From contig JABLUY010000108.1 in assembly GCA_013306675.1 (NCBI GenBank), forward strand, positions 1 to 64,000: DNA of 64,000 nucleotides, written 5' to 3'. The DNA comes from Thraustochytrium sp. TN22. Its lineage: Eukaryota; Sar; Bigyra; Thraustochytrida; Thraustochytriidae. Under the pieces are notes generated by a model, which was not told the origin of the DNA, did not search any database, and saw only the letters and a program-made list of their open reading frames with translations. A program made the position numbers and the translations under genes. Shown here in pieces: positions 29,623-39,863 of the stretch (positions are counted from its first letter, which is position 1; each line of letters begins with the position of its first letter).

Positions 29623-31431
29623 CTACAGTAGACTGGCATCGTCTTGCTGGCGGGGCGACGCATCGGTCCGCTTCGAAGGAGACAGGTCCGCACTGATCTC
29701 GGCGCCCAGGTCGCCCCCAAGGGAGTCGAGAATGGATCGTTCATCCTCGTTGAGCGCGTAGTCCTCGTCAGTCGCCTTCTGCTGCTTGCCGCCACCGCCG
29801 CCGCCGCCGCCGCCAGCGCCACCCTTGGCGCCATCAAGCGCGTCCGGCGCGTCCGGCTTGGGCCGCAACACCTTGTACGTGTAGAGGGAAATGTCCGGAA
29901 TGGTCTGCTTGGAGAATTGCTTGTCGCGGCCGGCGCCCTCCTCGTAGAGAATCTCATGGCCGCGGCCTGGCTGGTAGCTGAGCACCTCGCCGAGCCACCA
30001 CTCTCCCGTCGTGTGCCAGTAGATGCGCAGCTTGGTACCTTTATCAAAGGTGCTAAAGCTGAGCTTGGCGCCGTAGCTCTCCTGGAACTGGTCGGCCCAT
30101 TCCGGCTCGCCGCGGTTCGCATTGGCGCCCGAGTTCATCGCCTCAAAGGTGCGCTGGTAGCACTCGTCGCAGAGCGCCCAGTCGCACTCAGCGCACCGAT
30201 GCACCTTGGCCACGTCAAAGAGGCGCCGCTCGCACCGGTTGCACGCGGACCCGATCGGGAGTGGGTCCCGCGGCCCGACCTCGCGCAGTGGGTGGCCCGC
30301 CGGACACCGCTGCACAGGCGGCGGCGAGTTGCGCAAGATGCCCAACGATACAAAGTCGCCCTCCGCCACGTCCGCGAGCACCTTCTCAAAGTCCGCCTTG
30401 CACATGACCGGCTCGCCGTTCGCCGAGACCACCACGTCGTCTGCGGCCAGCATGGTCTGCACGCCCACAAAGACGGCGTGGTGCACGTGTACGCCATACT
30501 TGCCGTCGTAGACCTCAACTCCAAAGCCGTGCGCGCCTCGCTCGATGAGGGCGTCGCGCTCCTCCGGGTTGTGCTTGCGGTAGAGCTCCACGAGGCGCTC
30601 GTCCGGCGGGTCGCGCACACGGTCGCCCGCGGACGGGCCCGAGTCCTTGGGCCCACCGTCGCCCTGCTCGCCCTGCGCGGGCGCCGCCTCGGGCGCATCC
30701 GCGTACTCAACGCCAAAGTCGTCCGGGATGTAGCCCTTGTAGGCAATCGTCACGCGGTCGCCAGTCTGCAGCGTTGCCGGCACGGCCACGAGGCGGGCCT
30801 CGCCCGTCGGCAGCGCCACCACGAACTCCTGCCCGGCGCTTACGCCGCGCGGCACATGGACGGGGAGGCTCCGGTACAGCGCACGCGTCTCGGGCCGCGA
30901 AGGGTCCAGGTCCCCAGACACCGGCGTGCCCTCCACGAGCGGGACGCGCTTCTGGAAGAGCAGCGCCGCCGCGTCGACGCCGTCGTCCGCGCCTGCGCCG
31001 CGCTCACCCGCGCGAGGCGCCGCGGCGCTGCGTGAGAACGGGTCGCCGCCGTGCATGAGCAGGCTCTGTGATCCGGAGCCGTCTCCGGGCCGCGAGGCGT
31101 TCTCCGCCTTCTCCTTCAGCCAGTCCTTGGTGGACTTGAAGAACTTTGACGCGCCGGCCTGAAACGAGGCGCTCAGCTCCTTCGCCCGCACCGCCGCGCG
31201 GTCTGCGGCCGTCTGCTGCTGCCCGTGCTGCTGTTGCCCGTAGTCCGCGTGCTGGTGGCTGTCGTCCCCGTACAGCTCGTGGAAGCTCTCGCCGCCGTCG
31301 CCGTACCGAGGCGACCCGCCGTAGCCGTCCGTCAGCTCGCCGTAGTCGGTGCGCAGCCCCTCCGCGCCGTCCGCGCCGTCGTCCAGCGACGCGTACGCAT
31401 CGTCGTCCTGCGTCTTGCGCTGCCGCAGCAT
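29623..31431 (-). CDS. Mosaic protein: PDZ-like, zinc-binding and Tudor/SH3-like modules
   Basis: The protein has 602 residues. The N-terminus is Tyr/Asp/Gln-rich, then comes an amphipathic helical segment (AKELSASFQAGASKFFKSTK, about 80). A module with V.VP.GVSAGQEFVVALPTGE..LVAVPATLQTGDRVTI follows near 215-260. A PDZ-like domain (GAHGFGVEVYDGKYG to GDFVSLGILRN, about 325-395) precedes a Cys/His region (CPAGHPLREV...CNRCERR...CAECDWALCDECY, about 400-450) that should bind zinc in ZZ or RING/C1 style. A Tudor/SH3-like barrel follows (GTKLRIYWHTTGEWWLGEVL, about 490). The C-terminus is Gly-rich then acidic. The combination suggests a scaffold or ubiquitin/trafficking adaptor. It is not recognised as a known gene. 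The ATG is at 31431. Confidence 0.75.
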   Translation of the reverse strand: MLRQRKTQDDDAYASLDDGADGAEGLRTDYGELTDGYGGSPRYGDGGESFHELYGDDSHQHADYGQQQHGQQQTAADRAAVRAKELSASFQAGASKFFKSTKDWLKEKAENASRPGDGSGSQSLLMHGGDPFSRSAAAPRAGERGAGADDGVDAAALLFQKRVPLVEGTPVSGDLDPSRPETRALYRSLPVHVPRGVSAGQEFVVALPTGEARLVAVPATLQTGDRVTIAYKGYIPDDFGVEYADAPEAAPAQGEQGDGGPKDSGPSAGDRVRDPPDERLVELYRKHNPEERDALIERGAHGFGVEVYDGKYGVHVHHAVFVGVQTMLAADDVVVSANGEPVMCKADFEKVLADVAEGDFVSLGILRNSPPPVQRCPAGHPLREVGPRDPLPIGSACNRCERRLFDVAKVHRCAECDWALCDECYQRTFEAMNSGANANRGEPEWADQFQESYGAKLSFSTFDKGTKLRIYWHTTGEWWLGEVLSYQPGRGHEILYEEGAGRDKQFSKQTIPDISLYTYKVLRPKPDAPDALDGAKGGAGGGGGGGGGKQQKATDEDYALNEDERSILDSLGGDLGAEISADLSPSKRTDASPRQQDDASLL

Positions 31432-31534
31432 GGTCGTCGCGCCGACAGCTGCTCTGCTCCGTTCCGCTCCGCCCCGCTCCTCGGCAGACGCAGGGGAGCG
31501 AGCGAGCGAGCGAGCGTGCGCACGAGCCGCCGCC

Positions 31535-31571
<37 letters not shown>

Positions 31572-31696
31572 GCCGCGTCCTGGCTCGGGTTCTGCGGCCT
31601 TCGGTATCCTCAGGAGCCTGGCCGTGACGGTCATGGCGGGACTCCAACTCCGCGCCGCCGCGGCAGCCAGTCCCGGACGTCGCGAGCGCGAGCGCG
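31432..31696. promoter_or_regulatory. 265-bp bidirectional promoter region
   Basis: It lies between two head-to-head genes and contains (GCGA)n near 31498-31516 and (GCC)n near 31535-31572. No other element was recognised. Confidence 0.5.
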
Positions 31697-33136
31697 ATGC
31701 GCGGCGAGCCGGCGGCCGCGCGGCGCGCGGCGCCGCCGCCGCCCGCGCCGCGCGAGCTGCGCACGGCGTCGACGCCGGGCGACGACGATGGCGCGGCCGA
31801 CGTGCTGGGCGTGGGCCTGCAGCACCAGTGCGACAGCGCCGAGGACCAGGGCTGCCAGCGGCTCTCGGCGCGGCTGCAGGCCGTCGTAGAGGTGCCGCTC
31901 AACTTCTCCGACGCCGGCAGACTGCGCCCGCCCGTCGGCGAGCTGTCCGGACTCTCGCACGCCGACGGCTTCGCCAAGCTGGTCTCGGTCGGGGACGCCG
32001 GCAGGCTCTACGTGCTCTCGCTCGCGCAGGGTGGCAACTCTGTCCAGGTCGAGTCCTCCGCGTACCTGCAGGTGCCCGCGGGGGAGAGCATGGTGGACGC
32101 CGAGAGCGTCGCCGTCGTCTGCGAAGACGCGAGCGTGGCCAGCTGCGCGCTCGACGACCCGACCACCTCGCTCCTCATCGGCAGCGAGCGGGAGAACAAC
32201 GCCACGGCGCGCATCGCCGAGTACTACGTGAACGGCACCATCAAGCAGCTCGACGTTCTAGGAAACGGCGTGCTCGAGGCGCTTGGCATGGACTCCGGCA
32301 GCCAGACCAAGAACGAGGGCTTCGAGGCCATGACCGCCTCGCTCGACCATCGCAAGATCATCTTCACCACGGAAGGCCCGGTCAGCACGGACGCTGGCTC
32401 CTCGCGCCGCCTGCGCCGCCTCGTGCTGTGGAACCGCGACACCCGCGTCGCGACCCTCTACCGCTACGACCTGCAACACGTCAAGGAGGCCGCCGGCGTG
32501 GTGGAGCTGGTCTTTCTGGACGACGAGGCCACCTTCGTCGCCGTTCTGGAGCGCATGTATGATGAGAACAAGCGCGCCGACCTCGTTGAGCTGCACTACG
32601 TGCAGCTGGAGCCCAATCATGCGCTCACACTCGACTTTCGTCAGGGCTCCACCAGCTTGCCCTCCGTCGAGGACCTGGCGGCCCAGGTGCTCGCGCTACA
32701 GCCGCTTACGCCGAGGTGGAACAGCCCGTTCTACACCTTTCCGAGCGCGCCCGACGACCTCACAGAGAATTTCGAGGCCGCTACCCTGCTCCCCCCTAAT
32801 CGCCTTGTTGTCGTTTCGGACAACAATGAGAGCCCACTCCAGCACACCTACATTGCGACGCTCGTGCTGGAGAATTCGGTCGACTCCGTGCTGACGTGGA
32901 AGTCCTGGGCCCTGATCGCCTTCTTGGCCATGGCCTTTTCTCTCCTCTGCCTGCGTTGTTTCTGCAGATCCCGTCTGCGCCGCTGCTGCAGTGTGTGCTT
33001 TGGCCGCGAGACCGCCTACGTCGACCTTAGCGAGGATCCCTACCTGCCGCGCCCAGAGATCGAGCTCGAGGACCGCCACGAGCGCTTGCCAAGAAGTGCA
33101 AGTCGCGACGGTGACGATCGTCTCGCCGTCATCTGA
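31697..33136 (+). CDS. Phytase-like (esterase-like) domain protein with C-terminal membrane anchor
   Basis: The product is 479 residues. The central region fits the beta-propeller 'esterase-like activity of phytase' family: SGLSHADGFAKLVSVGDAGRLYVL, then DAESVAVV, NEGFEAMTASLDHRKIIFTTEG and FVAVLERMYDENKRADLVEL. The GFE...E and LER steps are the recognisable marks. A single hydrophobic helix (SWALIAFLAMAFSLLCLRC, about 402-423) is followed by a Cys/Arg cluster and an acidic tail, so a type I membrane orientation is likely. Several N-x-S/T sites (NFS, NAT, NGT) fit a lumenal or extracellular domain. No clear signal peptide is present at the ATG at 31697, so an upstream exon may be missing. The substrate is unknown. 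Confidence 0.7.
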   Translation: MRGEPAAARRAAPPPPAPRELRTASTPGDDDGAADVLGVGLQHQCDSAEDQGCQRLSARLQAVVEVPLNFSDAGRLRPPVGELSGLSHADGFAKLVSVGDAGRLYVLSLAQGGNSVQVESSAYLQVPAGESMVDAESVAVVCEDASVASCALDDPTTSLLIGSERENNATARIAEYYVNGTIKQLDVLGNGVLEALGMDSGSQTKNEGFEAMTASLDHRKIIFTTEGPVSTDAGSSRRLRRLVLWNRDTRVATLYRYDLQHVKEAAGVVELVFLDDEATFVAVLERMYDENKRADLVELHYVQLEPNHALTLDFRQGSTSLPSVEDLAAQVLALQPLTPRWNSPFYTFPSAPDDLTENFEAATLLPPNRLVVVSDNNESPLQHTYIATLVLENSVDSVLTWKSWALIAFLAMAFSLLCLRCFCRSRLRRCCSVCFGRETAYVDLSEDPYLPRPEIELEDRHERLPRSASRDGDDRLAVI

Positions 33137-33159
33137 TGATGGAAGGACGTATCAAACCT

Positions 33160-33191
33160 GTCTTTTCTCTCTCTCTCTCTCTCTCTCTCTT
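33160..33191. repeat. (CT)n dinucleotide run
   Basis: About 13 CT units between two convergent gene ends, in a T-rich 3' region. Confidence 0.9.
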
Positions 33192-33213
33192 CTTCCTGCT
33201 TTTTGTTATCTGA

Positions 33214-36200
33214 TCATCGAGACGCTTGCGCGCCGACAAGAGTGGCGGAGCTCGCGCGGTTTGTGAACCACGCGAATCGCCAAGGCGGCTGGCACACGGG
33301 CGTCAAGGTCGTTTGGAAACGGCCGTTCACATAGAAACTGACTGAGCCGCGGTCCGGGTCCGCGATCGCCGCGAGCCGGTCCCCATAGTGGACCGACTGG
33401 AAGTGCGAGGCCTGCGAGCGGTTGCGCTTTGCGAGCACGCGCTGCATCGCGTCCGCAAAGGCGCCGCGGTGCGCCTCCGAGAGCTTGAGCGTCTCGCACA
33501 GCGCAGACCGGAAGTTGTCCACCTCTTCCGCGAAGGCCGCCAGCGTCGGGCTCGAGCGCCGCGTCGTGCCCAGCTCGCGCCACCGCTCCGCGCCCAGCAG
33601 GGGCTGCAAGGCATAGAACAGTTTCGCGGCGCTCGGCTGCGGGCCTCGAAAAGCCTCCTCAACGTTGCGCGGGTCGCATCGCAGCTTGCGCAGCACCTGA
33701 TCCTGGCACTGTAGCCGGATTCGGCACTCCAGCTCGCGTGCCTTCCACAGCAAAACGACGCGGCGGCCGAGGGCGATCTCGCGCTCCTGCTCGCGCTGCA
33801 GCTGGTCATCCACGAGGCCGCAAGCTTGTGCAAGGAGACCGTCCAGTGACCGGTCGCCAACCAGACCCTTGTATAGGCTTGCCAGTGCCGCCTCGTCTGA
33901 TTCAGATCCCTCCGCGGCAACGCCGATGACGCGCGCGTCCACGATGGCGGCGTACTGCTCAAGCCAGTCCGCATCCTGCTCAAGGTCCGTCACGAGCAGC
34001 GTGGGAAACTGGCGCTGGTCCGAGGACGCGCCCTCCACGCGCGCCTCGCCGTTGTGCAAGTAGATCGCGGATCCGCGCACGGGCCGGTTCGCCGGGCCCG
34101 AGGAGGTGACGCAGAGGCCCCAGAAGCCGGCGCCCTCCAGCGCGCGGCTCATCTCCAGCACCACCGCGTTGCGCGCGTCTTTGCCCAGGGTGCCCGCAAC
34201 GAAGGCCATGACGAAGCGCGCTTTGGACGTGTTGTGCTCCGCGGTGGCCGCGTTGTCCACCAGCCTCACGCAGTCGTAAGGTGGCCGGCCGAACTTGGCT
34301 AGGGGCGGCCAGCACGACGAGTGCTCCCCGGCGGAGAACTCGCGGAAGAGACGGCCAGACTCCAGCGGACACCGCGCCGAAATCTGGCCGCCGGCGCCGG
34401 GCGCGGCCGGGAGCTCCTTCGCAGGAGGCAGGCGCGCCTGCCACCGCAGTTTTTCCAGGACCTCCTGGATGCGAACGTCAGCGCACAGCGTGTCGATGGC
34501 GACGCAGAACTCGTGCAGGCACACCTCCTGGCGCTCGAGCCAGACAGTGAGCAGCTTGCCGCCGTCCGCGTGCGGCCAGGCGTCACGCAGCCACACGAGC
34601 GCCCGCTCGAGGTCCTTGGGTGAGTCGAAGGTCGGCATACGCGCGTACTCGAGGTCGTCGTTCAGGTCCTGAAGCTCGAGCGCCCGCTCGCGCCACGAGC
34701 CGGCGTCAACGGCTGGCTCATTGGCGAACCACGAGCAGGTGCTGCTGCCGGCCGAGTCACGAGAGACCTTCAAGGCCGCCCGCACCAAGGCCGCCAGGCC
34801 CGCCGGGAGCTCCGCTACCTGCGTCGCCGCGCCTGGCACAGACGCGCTCGCAGGCCCGCCGGGCAAGAGCGGCTCCTGCATGAGCGCTGCGAGGTCCCAC
34901 TCGCGTGTGCGATCAATTGCCTTGGCAAGCTCCACGGCATCGAAGAGAGTCGCGCTGTGCGGGTGCCCGGCCCGCGCCTTGCCGGAATGAAGGAGCGTGC
35001 CACACCACTTGAGTCCGCGAGGGCCCAGAGCGCGCGCGATCTCGTCCATGTCCGAGGCCTCCAGGTGCGAGGGGGCGATCAGAGTCTGCAGCACGCCGAG
35101 GCTCACGAGTGGCTCCCGCCGAAAGAGCTCGCTGCTGCCAGGCAGTCCCGCACTGACGGTCCGGGCCACGAAGCGGCGAAGGAGGTGCGAAACGTGCTCC
35201 GAGCAGCCCGGCAACGCTGGGGCCAGCAGGCTGCTGCAGCGCGCCTGCAGAACTGCCTCAAGGCGCTGATAGCGCAGGTCCGCCTCGGCGGCGCGGCGCT
35301 CCGCGGCAAGAAGGTCGGCAGTCTGGCGCTGCAAGGTTTCGCGCAGCTGGGCAATCTCCCTCTCCAGCAGGCGCTCCAAGGCAATATGGGCCTGCTCGCG
35401 AAGCTCCGTGGCGTCATCATCCTCGCTGTCCTCCTCGCCGTCGAACGTCTGGAATTCGGCGCGGAGCAGGTCGCGCACAGCGTCCACCACCCCGCGCTTG
35501 ACACTCTCGCGCTCCGCAGCGGCGGCTTCGCGACGGGCGCGGCGCAGGCCCGCGCCTGAGACATCCTCAGCGCGCGCACGGGCATCGTCGAGCGCGGCAA
35601 GGCGGTCGTCTCGCTCGCGCAGCTCGGCCCTGAGCTGCTCGTTTTCCTCCGCAAGGTGGGCCGCACGGTCCGCCGCGGCACGCACGGAGGCGTCCAAGCC
35701 GCATTGCACGGTCGCCTCGGATCGCTTGGCCTCGGGCACGGGCGGCGAGAGGCAGACGCGGTCCACGGGTCGGATGGAAGGCCTGCGTCCCACTCCGTCC
35801 ACGAAGTCGAGGAATTCATCGAGCGAGACGAAGCCGTCCCGGTCGCGGTCCAGCTCCGCCATGAGCGCCACAAGCTCGCGCACGCTCAGCGCAAAGCCGA
35901 GCTGCTCGAGGCCCAGCTGGAAGTCGTGCTTGCTGATGCGTCCTGTCTGGTGCTTGTCAAAGTGCGCGAAGGTGCGCCGCGTGGAGAGGCCGCTGGCTTG
36001 CGCGCCCCGCACGAGCGCGCGCAGCTTGCCGCGCAGGTCCTCGTCCAGACGCAGGATCTCGCCCGTCGGGCTCGTGGGCCGTGGGTCAGTAGCCATGTGC
36101 CGCAGAATAAGGTCCTCCAGGGCCCTGTAGCGCACGAAGAGCTGCGCGGATGGAACGCTATCCTCGTCCCCATCCTCGTCCTCTCTCTGGGCCCCGGGCG

Positions 36201-36951
36201 GACTGGCCTGCAGCAGGTCCATGAGGACGCCGGTCTCCGGCACGGTGAGCCGAAATCCGAGCTTGTGTAAGCCCCGCACGAAGTCGGGCCGCGAGATCTG
36301 CCCGGTGCGCCTTGGGTCAAACGGCTTGAAGGCGCTGTCCAGGGGCGCGTCGCCCAGGAGGTCGCGCTTGGCCGCTTCGTACCTCTCGCGCAGCCGCTCC
36401 ATGAGCGCGTCCATGTCGACGGTTCTGACGGCCGAGGGCGCCGAGCGCCGCCTTTTCTCCGCATAGCGCCCACCACCTTGGCGCGGCGCAGACGCGGGCT
36501 CCAAGTCCAGGTCGCGCCGCAGGGCGCCGACCTCGAAGTGCAGCGTACCTTGCGGGTCCAGGTCCACGCACACGGGCGTCGGGTTCTCTTCGTTGAGCAA
36601 GCGAAAAAGCGCTTCAAGCTTGACGGTGGCCGTGGCCACGTAGCGCTCGTGGCCGGCCCGGTCCGCCGGGATCTCCACGATCGTCAAGCTCAGCTGGGGC
36701 CGCCTCGCCGCGTCTCCGGGCCGGCACCCGGGAAACTCGACACGCACCTGGTCATCGTCTTTCCACGCAAACTCCGTCCTCCTCGCGTCCTCCTTCGTCC
36801 TCGGCGTGGCCCCCAGCACGCCCCACGGGTGCAGCTGCACGCGCACCTCGACCAGGTCCTCGAGGCGCTGCGGCACGCCCTTGGCCCTCCACCCTCGCAG
36901 CACGAGCCTGCACGGCTCCTCCAGGGCCACGGGGCCTCCGCTCCGCAGCAT
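33214..36951 (-). CDS. Large C2-like / EF-hand / coiled-coil protein
   Basis: The product is 1245 residues from the ATG at 36951. The N-terminus (1-130) looks like a C2 or C2-like beta domain (CRLVLRGWRAKG...VEVRVQLHPWG...LSLTIVEIP...YVATATVKLEALF). EF-hand-type helices follow. Two are degenerate (FDPRRTGQISRPDF, about 213; FDKHQTGRISKHDF, about 332) and one is canonical (DRDRDGFVSLDEF, about 372). A heptad-like coiled coil occupies about 430-560. The remaining 650 residues have no recognised domain except a short SPRY-like end (VSFYVNGRFQTTL). The architecture resembles ciliary or cytoskeletal calcium-responsive proteins; that assignment is inference. The frame is open beyond 36951 to 37338 but without an ATG. 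Confidence 0.75.
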   Translation of the reverse strand: MLRSGGPVALEEPCRLVLRGWRAKGVPQRLEDLVEVRVQLHPWGVLGATPRTKEDARRTEFAWKDDDQVRVEFPGCRPGDAARRPQLSLTIVEIPADRAGHERYVATATVKLEALFRLLNEENPTPVCVDLDPQGTLHFEVGALRRDLDLEPASAPRQGGGRYAEKRRRSAPSAVRTVDMDALMERLRERYEAAKRDLLGDAPLDSAFKPFDPRRTGQISRPDFVRGLHKLGFRLTVPETGVLMDLLQASPPGAQREDEDGDEDSVPSAQLFVRYRALEDLILRHMATDPRPTSPTGEILRLDEDLRGKLRALVRGAQASGLSTRRTFAHFDKHQTGRISKHDFQLGLEQLGFALSVRELVALMAELDRDRDGFVSLDEFLDFVDGVGRRPSIRPVDRVCLSPPVPEAKRSEATVQCGLDASVRAAADRAAHLAEENEQLRAELRERDDRLAALDDARARAEDVSGAGLRRARREAAAAERESVKRGVVDAVRDLLRAEFQTFDGEEDSEDDDATELREQAHIALERLLEREIAQLRETLQRQTADLLAAERRAAEADLRYQRLEAVLQARCSSLLAPALPGCSEHVSHLLRRFVARTVSAGLPGSSELFRREPLVSLGVLQTLIAPSHLEASDMDEIARALGPRGLKWCGTLLHSGKARAGHPHSATLFDAVELAKAIDRTREWDLAALMQEPLLPGGPASASVPGAATQVAELPAGLAALVRAALKVSRDSAGSSTCSWFANEPAVDAGSWRERALELQDLNDDLEYARMPTFDSPKDLERALVWLRDAWPHADGGKLLTVWLERQEVCLHEFCVAIDTLCADVRIQEVLEKLRWQARLPPAKELPAAPGAGGQISARCPLESGRLFREFSAGEHSSCWPPLAKFGRPPYDCVRLVDNAATAEHNTSKARFVMAFVAGTLGKDARNAVVLEMSRALEGAGFWGLCVTSSGPANRPVRGSAIYLHNGEARVEGASSDQRQFPTLLVTDLEQDADWLEQYAAIVDARVIGVAAEGSESDEAALASLYKGLVGDRSLDGLLAQACGLVDDQLQREQEREIALGRRVVLLWKARELECRIRLQCQDQVLRKLRCDPRNVEEAFRGPQPSAAKLFYALQPLLGAERWRELGTTRRSSPTLAAFAEEVDNFRSALCETLKLSEAHRGAFADAMQRVLAKRNRSQASHFQSVHYGDRLAAIADPDRGSVSFYVNGRFQTTLTPVCQPPWRFAWFTNRASSATLVGAQASR

Positions 36952-37382
36952 GGCCCTTTCGGGCCTCGCCGGGCTCCACGCCGCGCCCGCCCTCGCGCTG
37001 CTCGCTCGCGTTCTCCAGCTCGGGGCGTCTCGCCGGAGTGACCCAACGGCCTCGCGCCCCCGGGTTTCCGGACGCGTCCGCGACGTCCGGCGCGTTTCGG
37101 ACGCGCGCGCAGGGCGTGGCGGCCGCAGAACCACGACGCGGAGGAGCCCACCGGCGCGGCCTCGGGCGGCGCGCGCGGCGGCAGGCCGCGGCAGGCCGCA
37201 GCAGTCCCTGCGCCCCGGCGGCCCCAGCGCCGCCCCGGCGAGGCCGTCCGCTGCGGGCGGGCCGGGCCGTCGAGGCGCGGCCGCCAGCCTGGACGGGCTC
37301 GAGGACCTGCACAACTGCGTGGCGTGCACGAGGCGCACGCGAGCGTGCGTAGGGGCGTAGGCGCGCGTGCGACGCAGAGAGC
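36952..37382. promoter_or_regulatory. Divergent promoter region
   Basis: A 431-bp GC-rich gap lies between two head-to-head genes. No motif was recognised. Confidence 0.4.
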
Positions 37383-39494
37383 ATGAAGGCCCGAGGCGGC
37401 TCCACGCGCGCCGTTGGCCTGGTCGGCGTGCTGCTGCTCCTGGCGCTGCTCCTGGCGACGGCGAAAGCGAGCCAGACGCAGACCGCCCTGCGCGGGCTGG
37501 TCGCGGACAACGCCGACGAGTACGGCGACCGCTCTGCAGGCAACCTGCGCGGCGAGGACGACGTCGGTGATGAGGACGACACCGCGGCTGAGGACCAAGG
37601 CGATGCCGAGGATGATGGGCTGGTCGCGGTTGAGCCCAAGTCCAGCGACGGGACAGGAGCCTACGATGACCTCGATGACATCCCGGCCATCGAGGACCTG
37701 CCCAGTGCTGCTGCCAGCGACGGCGCCGATAGCGCTGACGACGACGACAACGACGAAGAAGATAAAGCTATTCCGGTGAACCTGGAGGTCGAGGACGAGG
37801 GCGCGCCGGTTGGTGCAGAGGTTGACCCGGAGAACAACGTTCCGAGCCTCGTGCTGCCGAAGAAGCAGCCCGTGATTGCGATGAACAGCACCAACATCAA
37901 AAGCAACGCCACTGCGTCTGCGACTTCTGAAAAGTCGACCAGCAAGGACAATAGCGAGAGCAACGGTGAAGCTCAAGGCGAGGAGGCGAGTGCGAGTCAA
38001 GGTCAGGACGAATCGACCGACTCCAATACTGCCAATGCTACCGTCGTGAGCACGAACACGACCACTAGCGCGACGCTCGTTGGCAAGAACGTGACTGCCC
38101 CGAGCGCGAACTCGACCAAGGCTGTCCCCTACGCGACGCTCTCTGGAGCTAATGCAACTGCCTCGAGCAGCAACGTGACTGTGCCCAGCGTCAATACGAC
38201 GGGGTCAAGCACCAGTAAGATTGTTCCGAGCGGCAACACGACCGTGACCGATCCGAGCGCCGATGTCACCGCTACCGCCCCCAACACCAACGTGACCTCG
38301 ACCGCCCCGGGCACCAACACGACCCTGGGCAAGGCGACGAGCACCAACGCAACCTTGCCCGCTCCGAGCGCCAACACAACCCTGGGCAACACCACTTCTG
38401 CAGAAGAGGGAAACTCAAAGCCAGAAAGCCTGGAGGGCACTGCATCACCCAGCAAGTTGACCAACTCGACGGACTCGTCCGGATCGACCGACACGAAGGA
38501 GCCTTCTGCCAAGGTGGAAGCCCCTGGCGACAAAAAGGATGATGATGCGGACGACTATCGAGAGAACGATGATGTAGAGGACGATGACGCAGCGAACGAA
38601 GATGTCGTCTCGGACAATACTCCTTACGAGCAAAAGAACGACTCGGACGGAGATTGGGATGACGCGAACGCTGATGCAGATGCCGTCGATGGTGCGAGTG
38701 CTGAAGCCGATGCCGATGCCGATGCCGATGCTGATGCGGAAACAGATGCAGATGCAGACGGTGATGCCGAGCTGGATCTGGACCTGAACGACGATGGTGA
38801 GAAGGCCGACAACGAGGAGGATGCGTCGGATTCCGTTGACCTGGACGATGCCGATGCTGACGCTGACGCTGACGCTGACGCTGATGCTGATGCTGACGCT
38901 GACGCTGACGCTGATGCTGATGCTGATGCCGATGCTGATGCCGACGCTGATGCTGATACCGATCCTGATGCCGATGCCGACGCCGACGCCGATCTGGATG
39001 CCGATTCGGATGCCGATCTGGATGCTGACGCCGATGCGGATATTTTCGATGGGCAGGGCGTGGACCGCGATAGCAAGTGGGACTCTTCGACGGGGGACAG
39101 CAGCAAGTGGGATGACGAGGACGACCTGAACAACGATGCGAACGACATCGACCTGGATGCCGAAGAAGATATGGAGGGTGAGCTCTATCAGGACAAGGAC
39201 GATGCCGCGCAGGCAGAAAACTCCTGGGTTGACGACTCGCAAGTGTCGACTGCGTACCGGTCGCACCGGAGCGATGAGGCGTCGCCGATCATGGCGTTCG
39301 TGATCATGGGTGGCTTCGCGATGTGTTGCTTCTACGGAGGGAGGAAGCTGTTTTTGCTAACCGAGGAGGGTCCAGAGTATCACGCCGTCCCGACTACGGA
39401 ACGGTCGATGGAGTTCAACTCGCGGCGCCGGCGGCGATCAAACTCGCCGGGCGGGGGCGTGCCCATTACGCCTGACGTGTTGCGCATAAACTGA
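37383..39494 (+). CDS. Secreted-type membrane protein with Asp-Ala repeat and many N-glycosylation sites
   Basis: The protein has 703 residues. A signal peptide is clear (Arg near 9, then [19 protein letters not shown]). Residues about 165-330 are Ser/Thr/Asn-rich with more than 20 N-x-T/S sequons (NTT, NVT, NAT), so this part should be heavily glycosylated. Residues about 380-620 are extremely acidic. The core (about 440-556) is a run of Asp-Ala dipeptides encoded by mixed GATGCT/GACGCT/GATGCC codons. One transmembrane helix ([19 protein letters not shown], about 636-655) leads to a short basic cytoplasmic tail (RRRRR). The layout fits a type I surface or vesicle protein with a low-affinity cation-binding, polyanionic ectodomain. 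No family was recognised. Confidence 0.85.
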   Translation: MKARGGSTRAVGLVGVLLLLALLLATAKASQTQTALRGLVADNADEYGDRSAGNLRGEDDVGDEDDTAAEDQGDAEDDGLVAVEPKSSDGTGAYDDLDDIPAIEDLPSAAASDGADSADDDDNDEEDKAIPVNLEVEDEGAPVGAEVDPENNVPSLVLPKKQPVIAMNSTNIKSNATASATSEKSTSKDNSESNGEAQGEEASASQGQDESTDSNTANATVVSTNTTTSATLVGKNVTAPSANSTKAVPYATLSGANATASSSNVTVPSVNTTGSSTSKIVPSGNTTVTDPSADVTATAPNTNVTSTAPGTNTTLGKATSTNATLPAPSANTTLGNTTSAEEGNSKPESLEGTASPSKLTNSTDSSGSTDTKEPSAKVEAPGDKKDDDADDYRENDDVEDDDAANEDVVSDNTPYEQKNDSDGDWDDANADADAVDGASAEADADADADADAETDADADGDAELDLDLNDDGEKADNEEDASDSVDLDDADADADADADADADADADADADADADADADADADADTDPDADADADADLDADSDADLDADADADIFDGQGVDRDSKWDSSTGDSSKWDDEDDLNNDANDIDLDAEEDMEGELYQDKDDAAQAENSWVDDSQVSTAYRSHRSDEASPIMAFVIMGGFAMCCFYGGRKLFLLTEEGPEYHAVPTTERSMEFNSRRRRRSNSPGGGVPITPDVLRIN
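38700..39042 (+). repeat. Hexanucleotide array coding Asp-Ala repeats
   Basis: Degenerate tandem copies of GAYGCN. Codon choice alternates in higher-order blocks, so expansion by unequal exchange followed by third-position drift is likely. Confidence 0.85.
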
Positions 39495-39863
39495 CAGGTG
39501 GGCCTAGTAGAAAGACATGAAAGCCCTGGAACGTGCTGGTTCGTATCACGGGCAGTTGCGCGCTGCGCAGTTGTGTCGACGGCTGCCACTTGCAGAGTGG
39601 ACAGAAAACCTTGGCAAGCCGGCTCGGCGCTGCGTAGCTCGGGTCGGATCGGGCTCGGTTCCGCTCGGCTCGGCTTGGCCTGCTCGCTGATTGTGACTGT
39701 GACTGTGACTGTGACTGTACCTGTCAGGCAGGCCAGGCCAGGCCAGGCTTGGCTCTCCTCACTCGGGCTTGGCTCTCCTCACTCGGGCTATCTCTTCAAG
39801 AGTAGCCGCCGCGTGGTCCAAGCCGCGTGGTCCAAGCCGCGTGCGTGGCCGAGGCACACGCGC

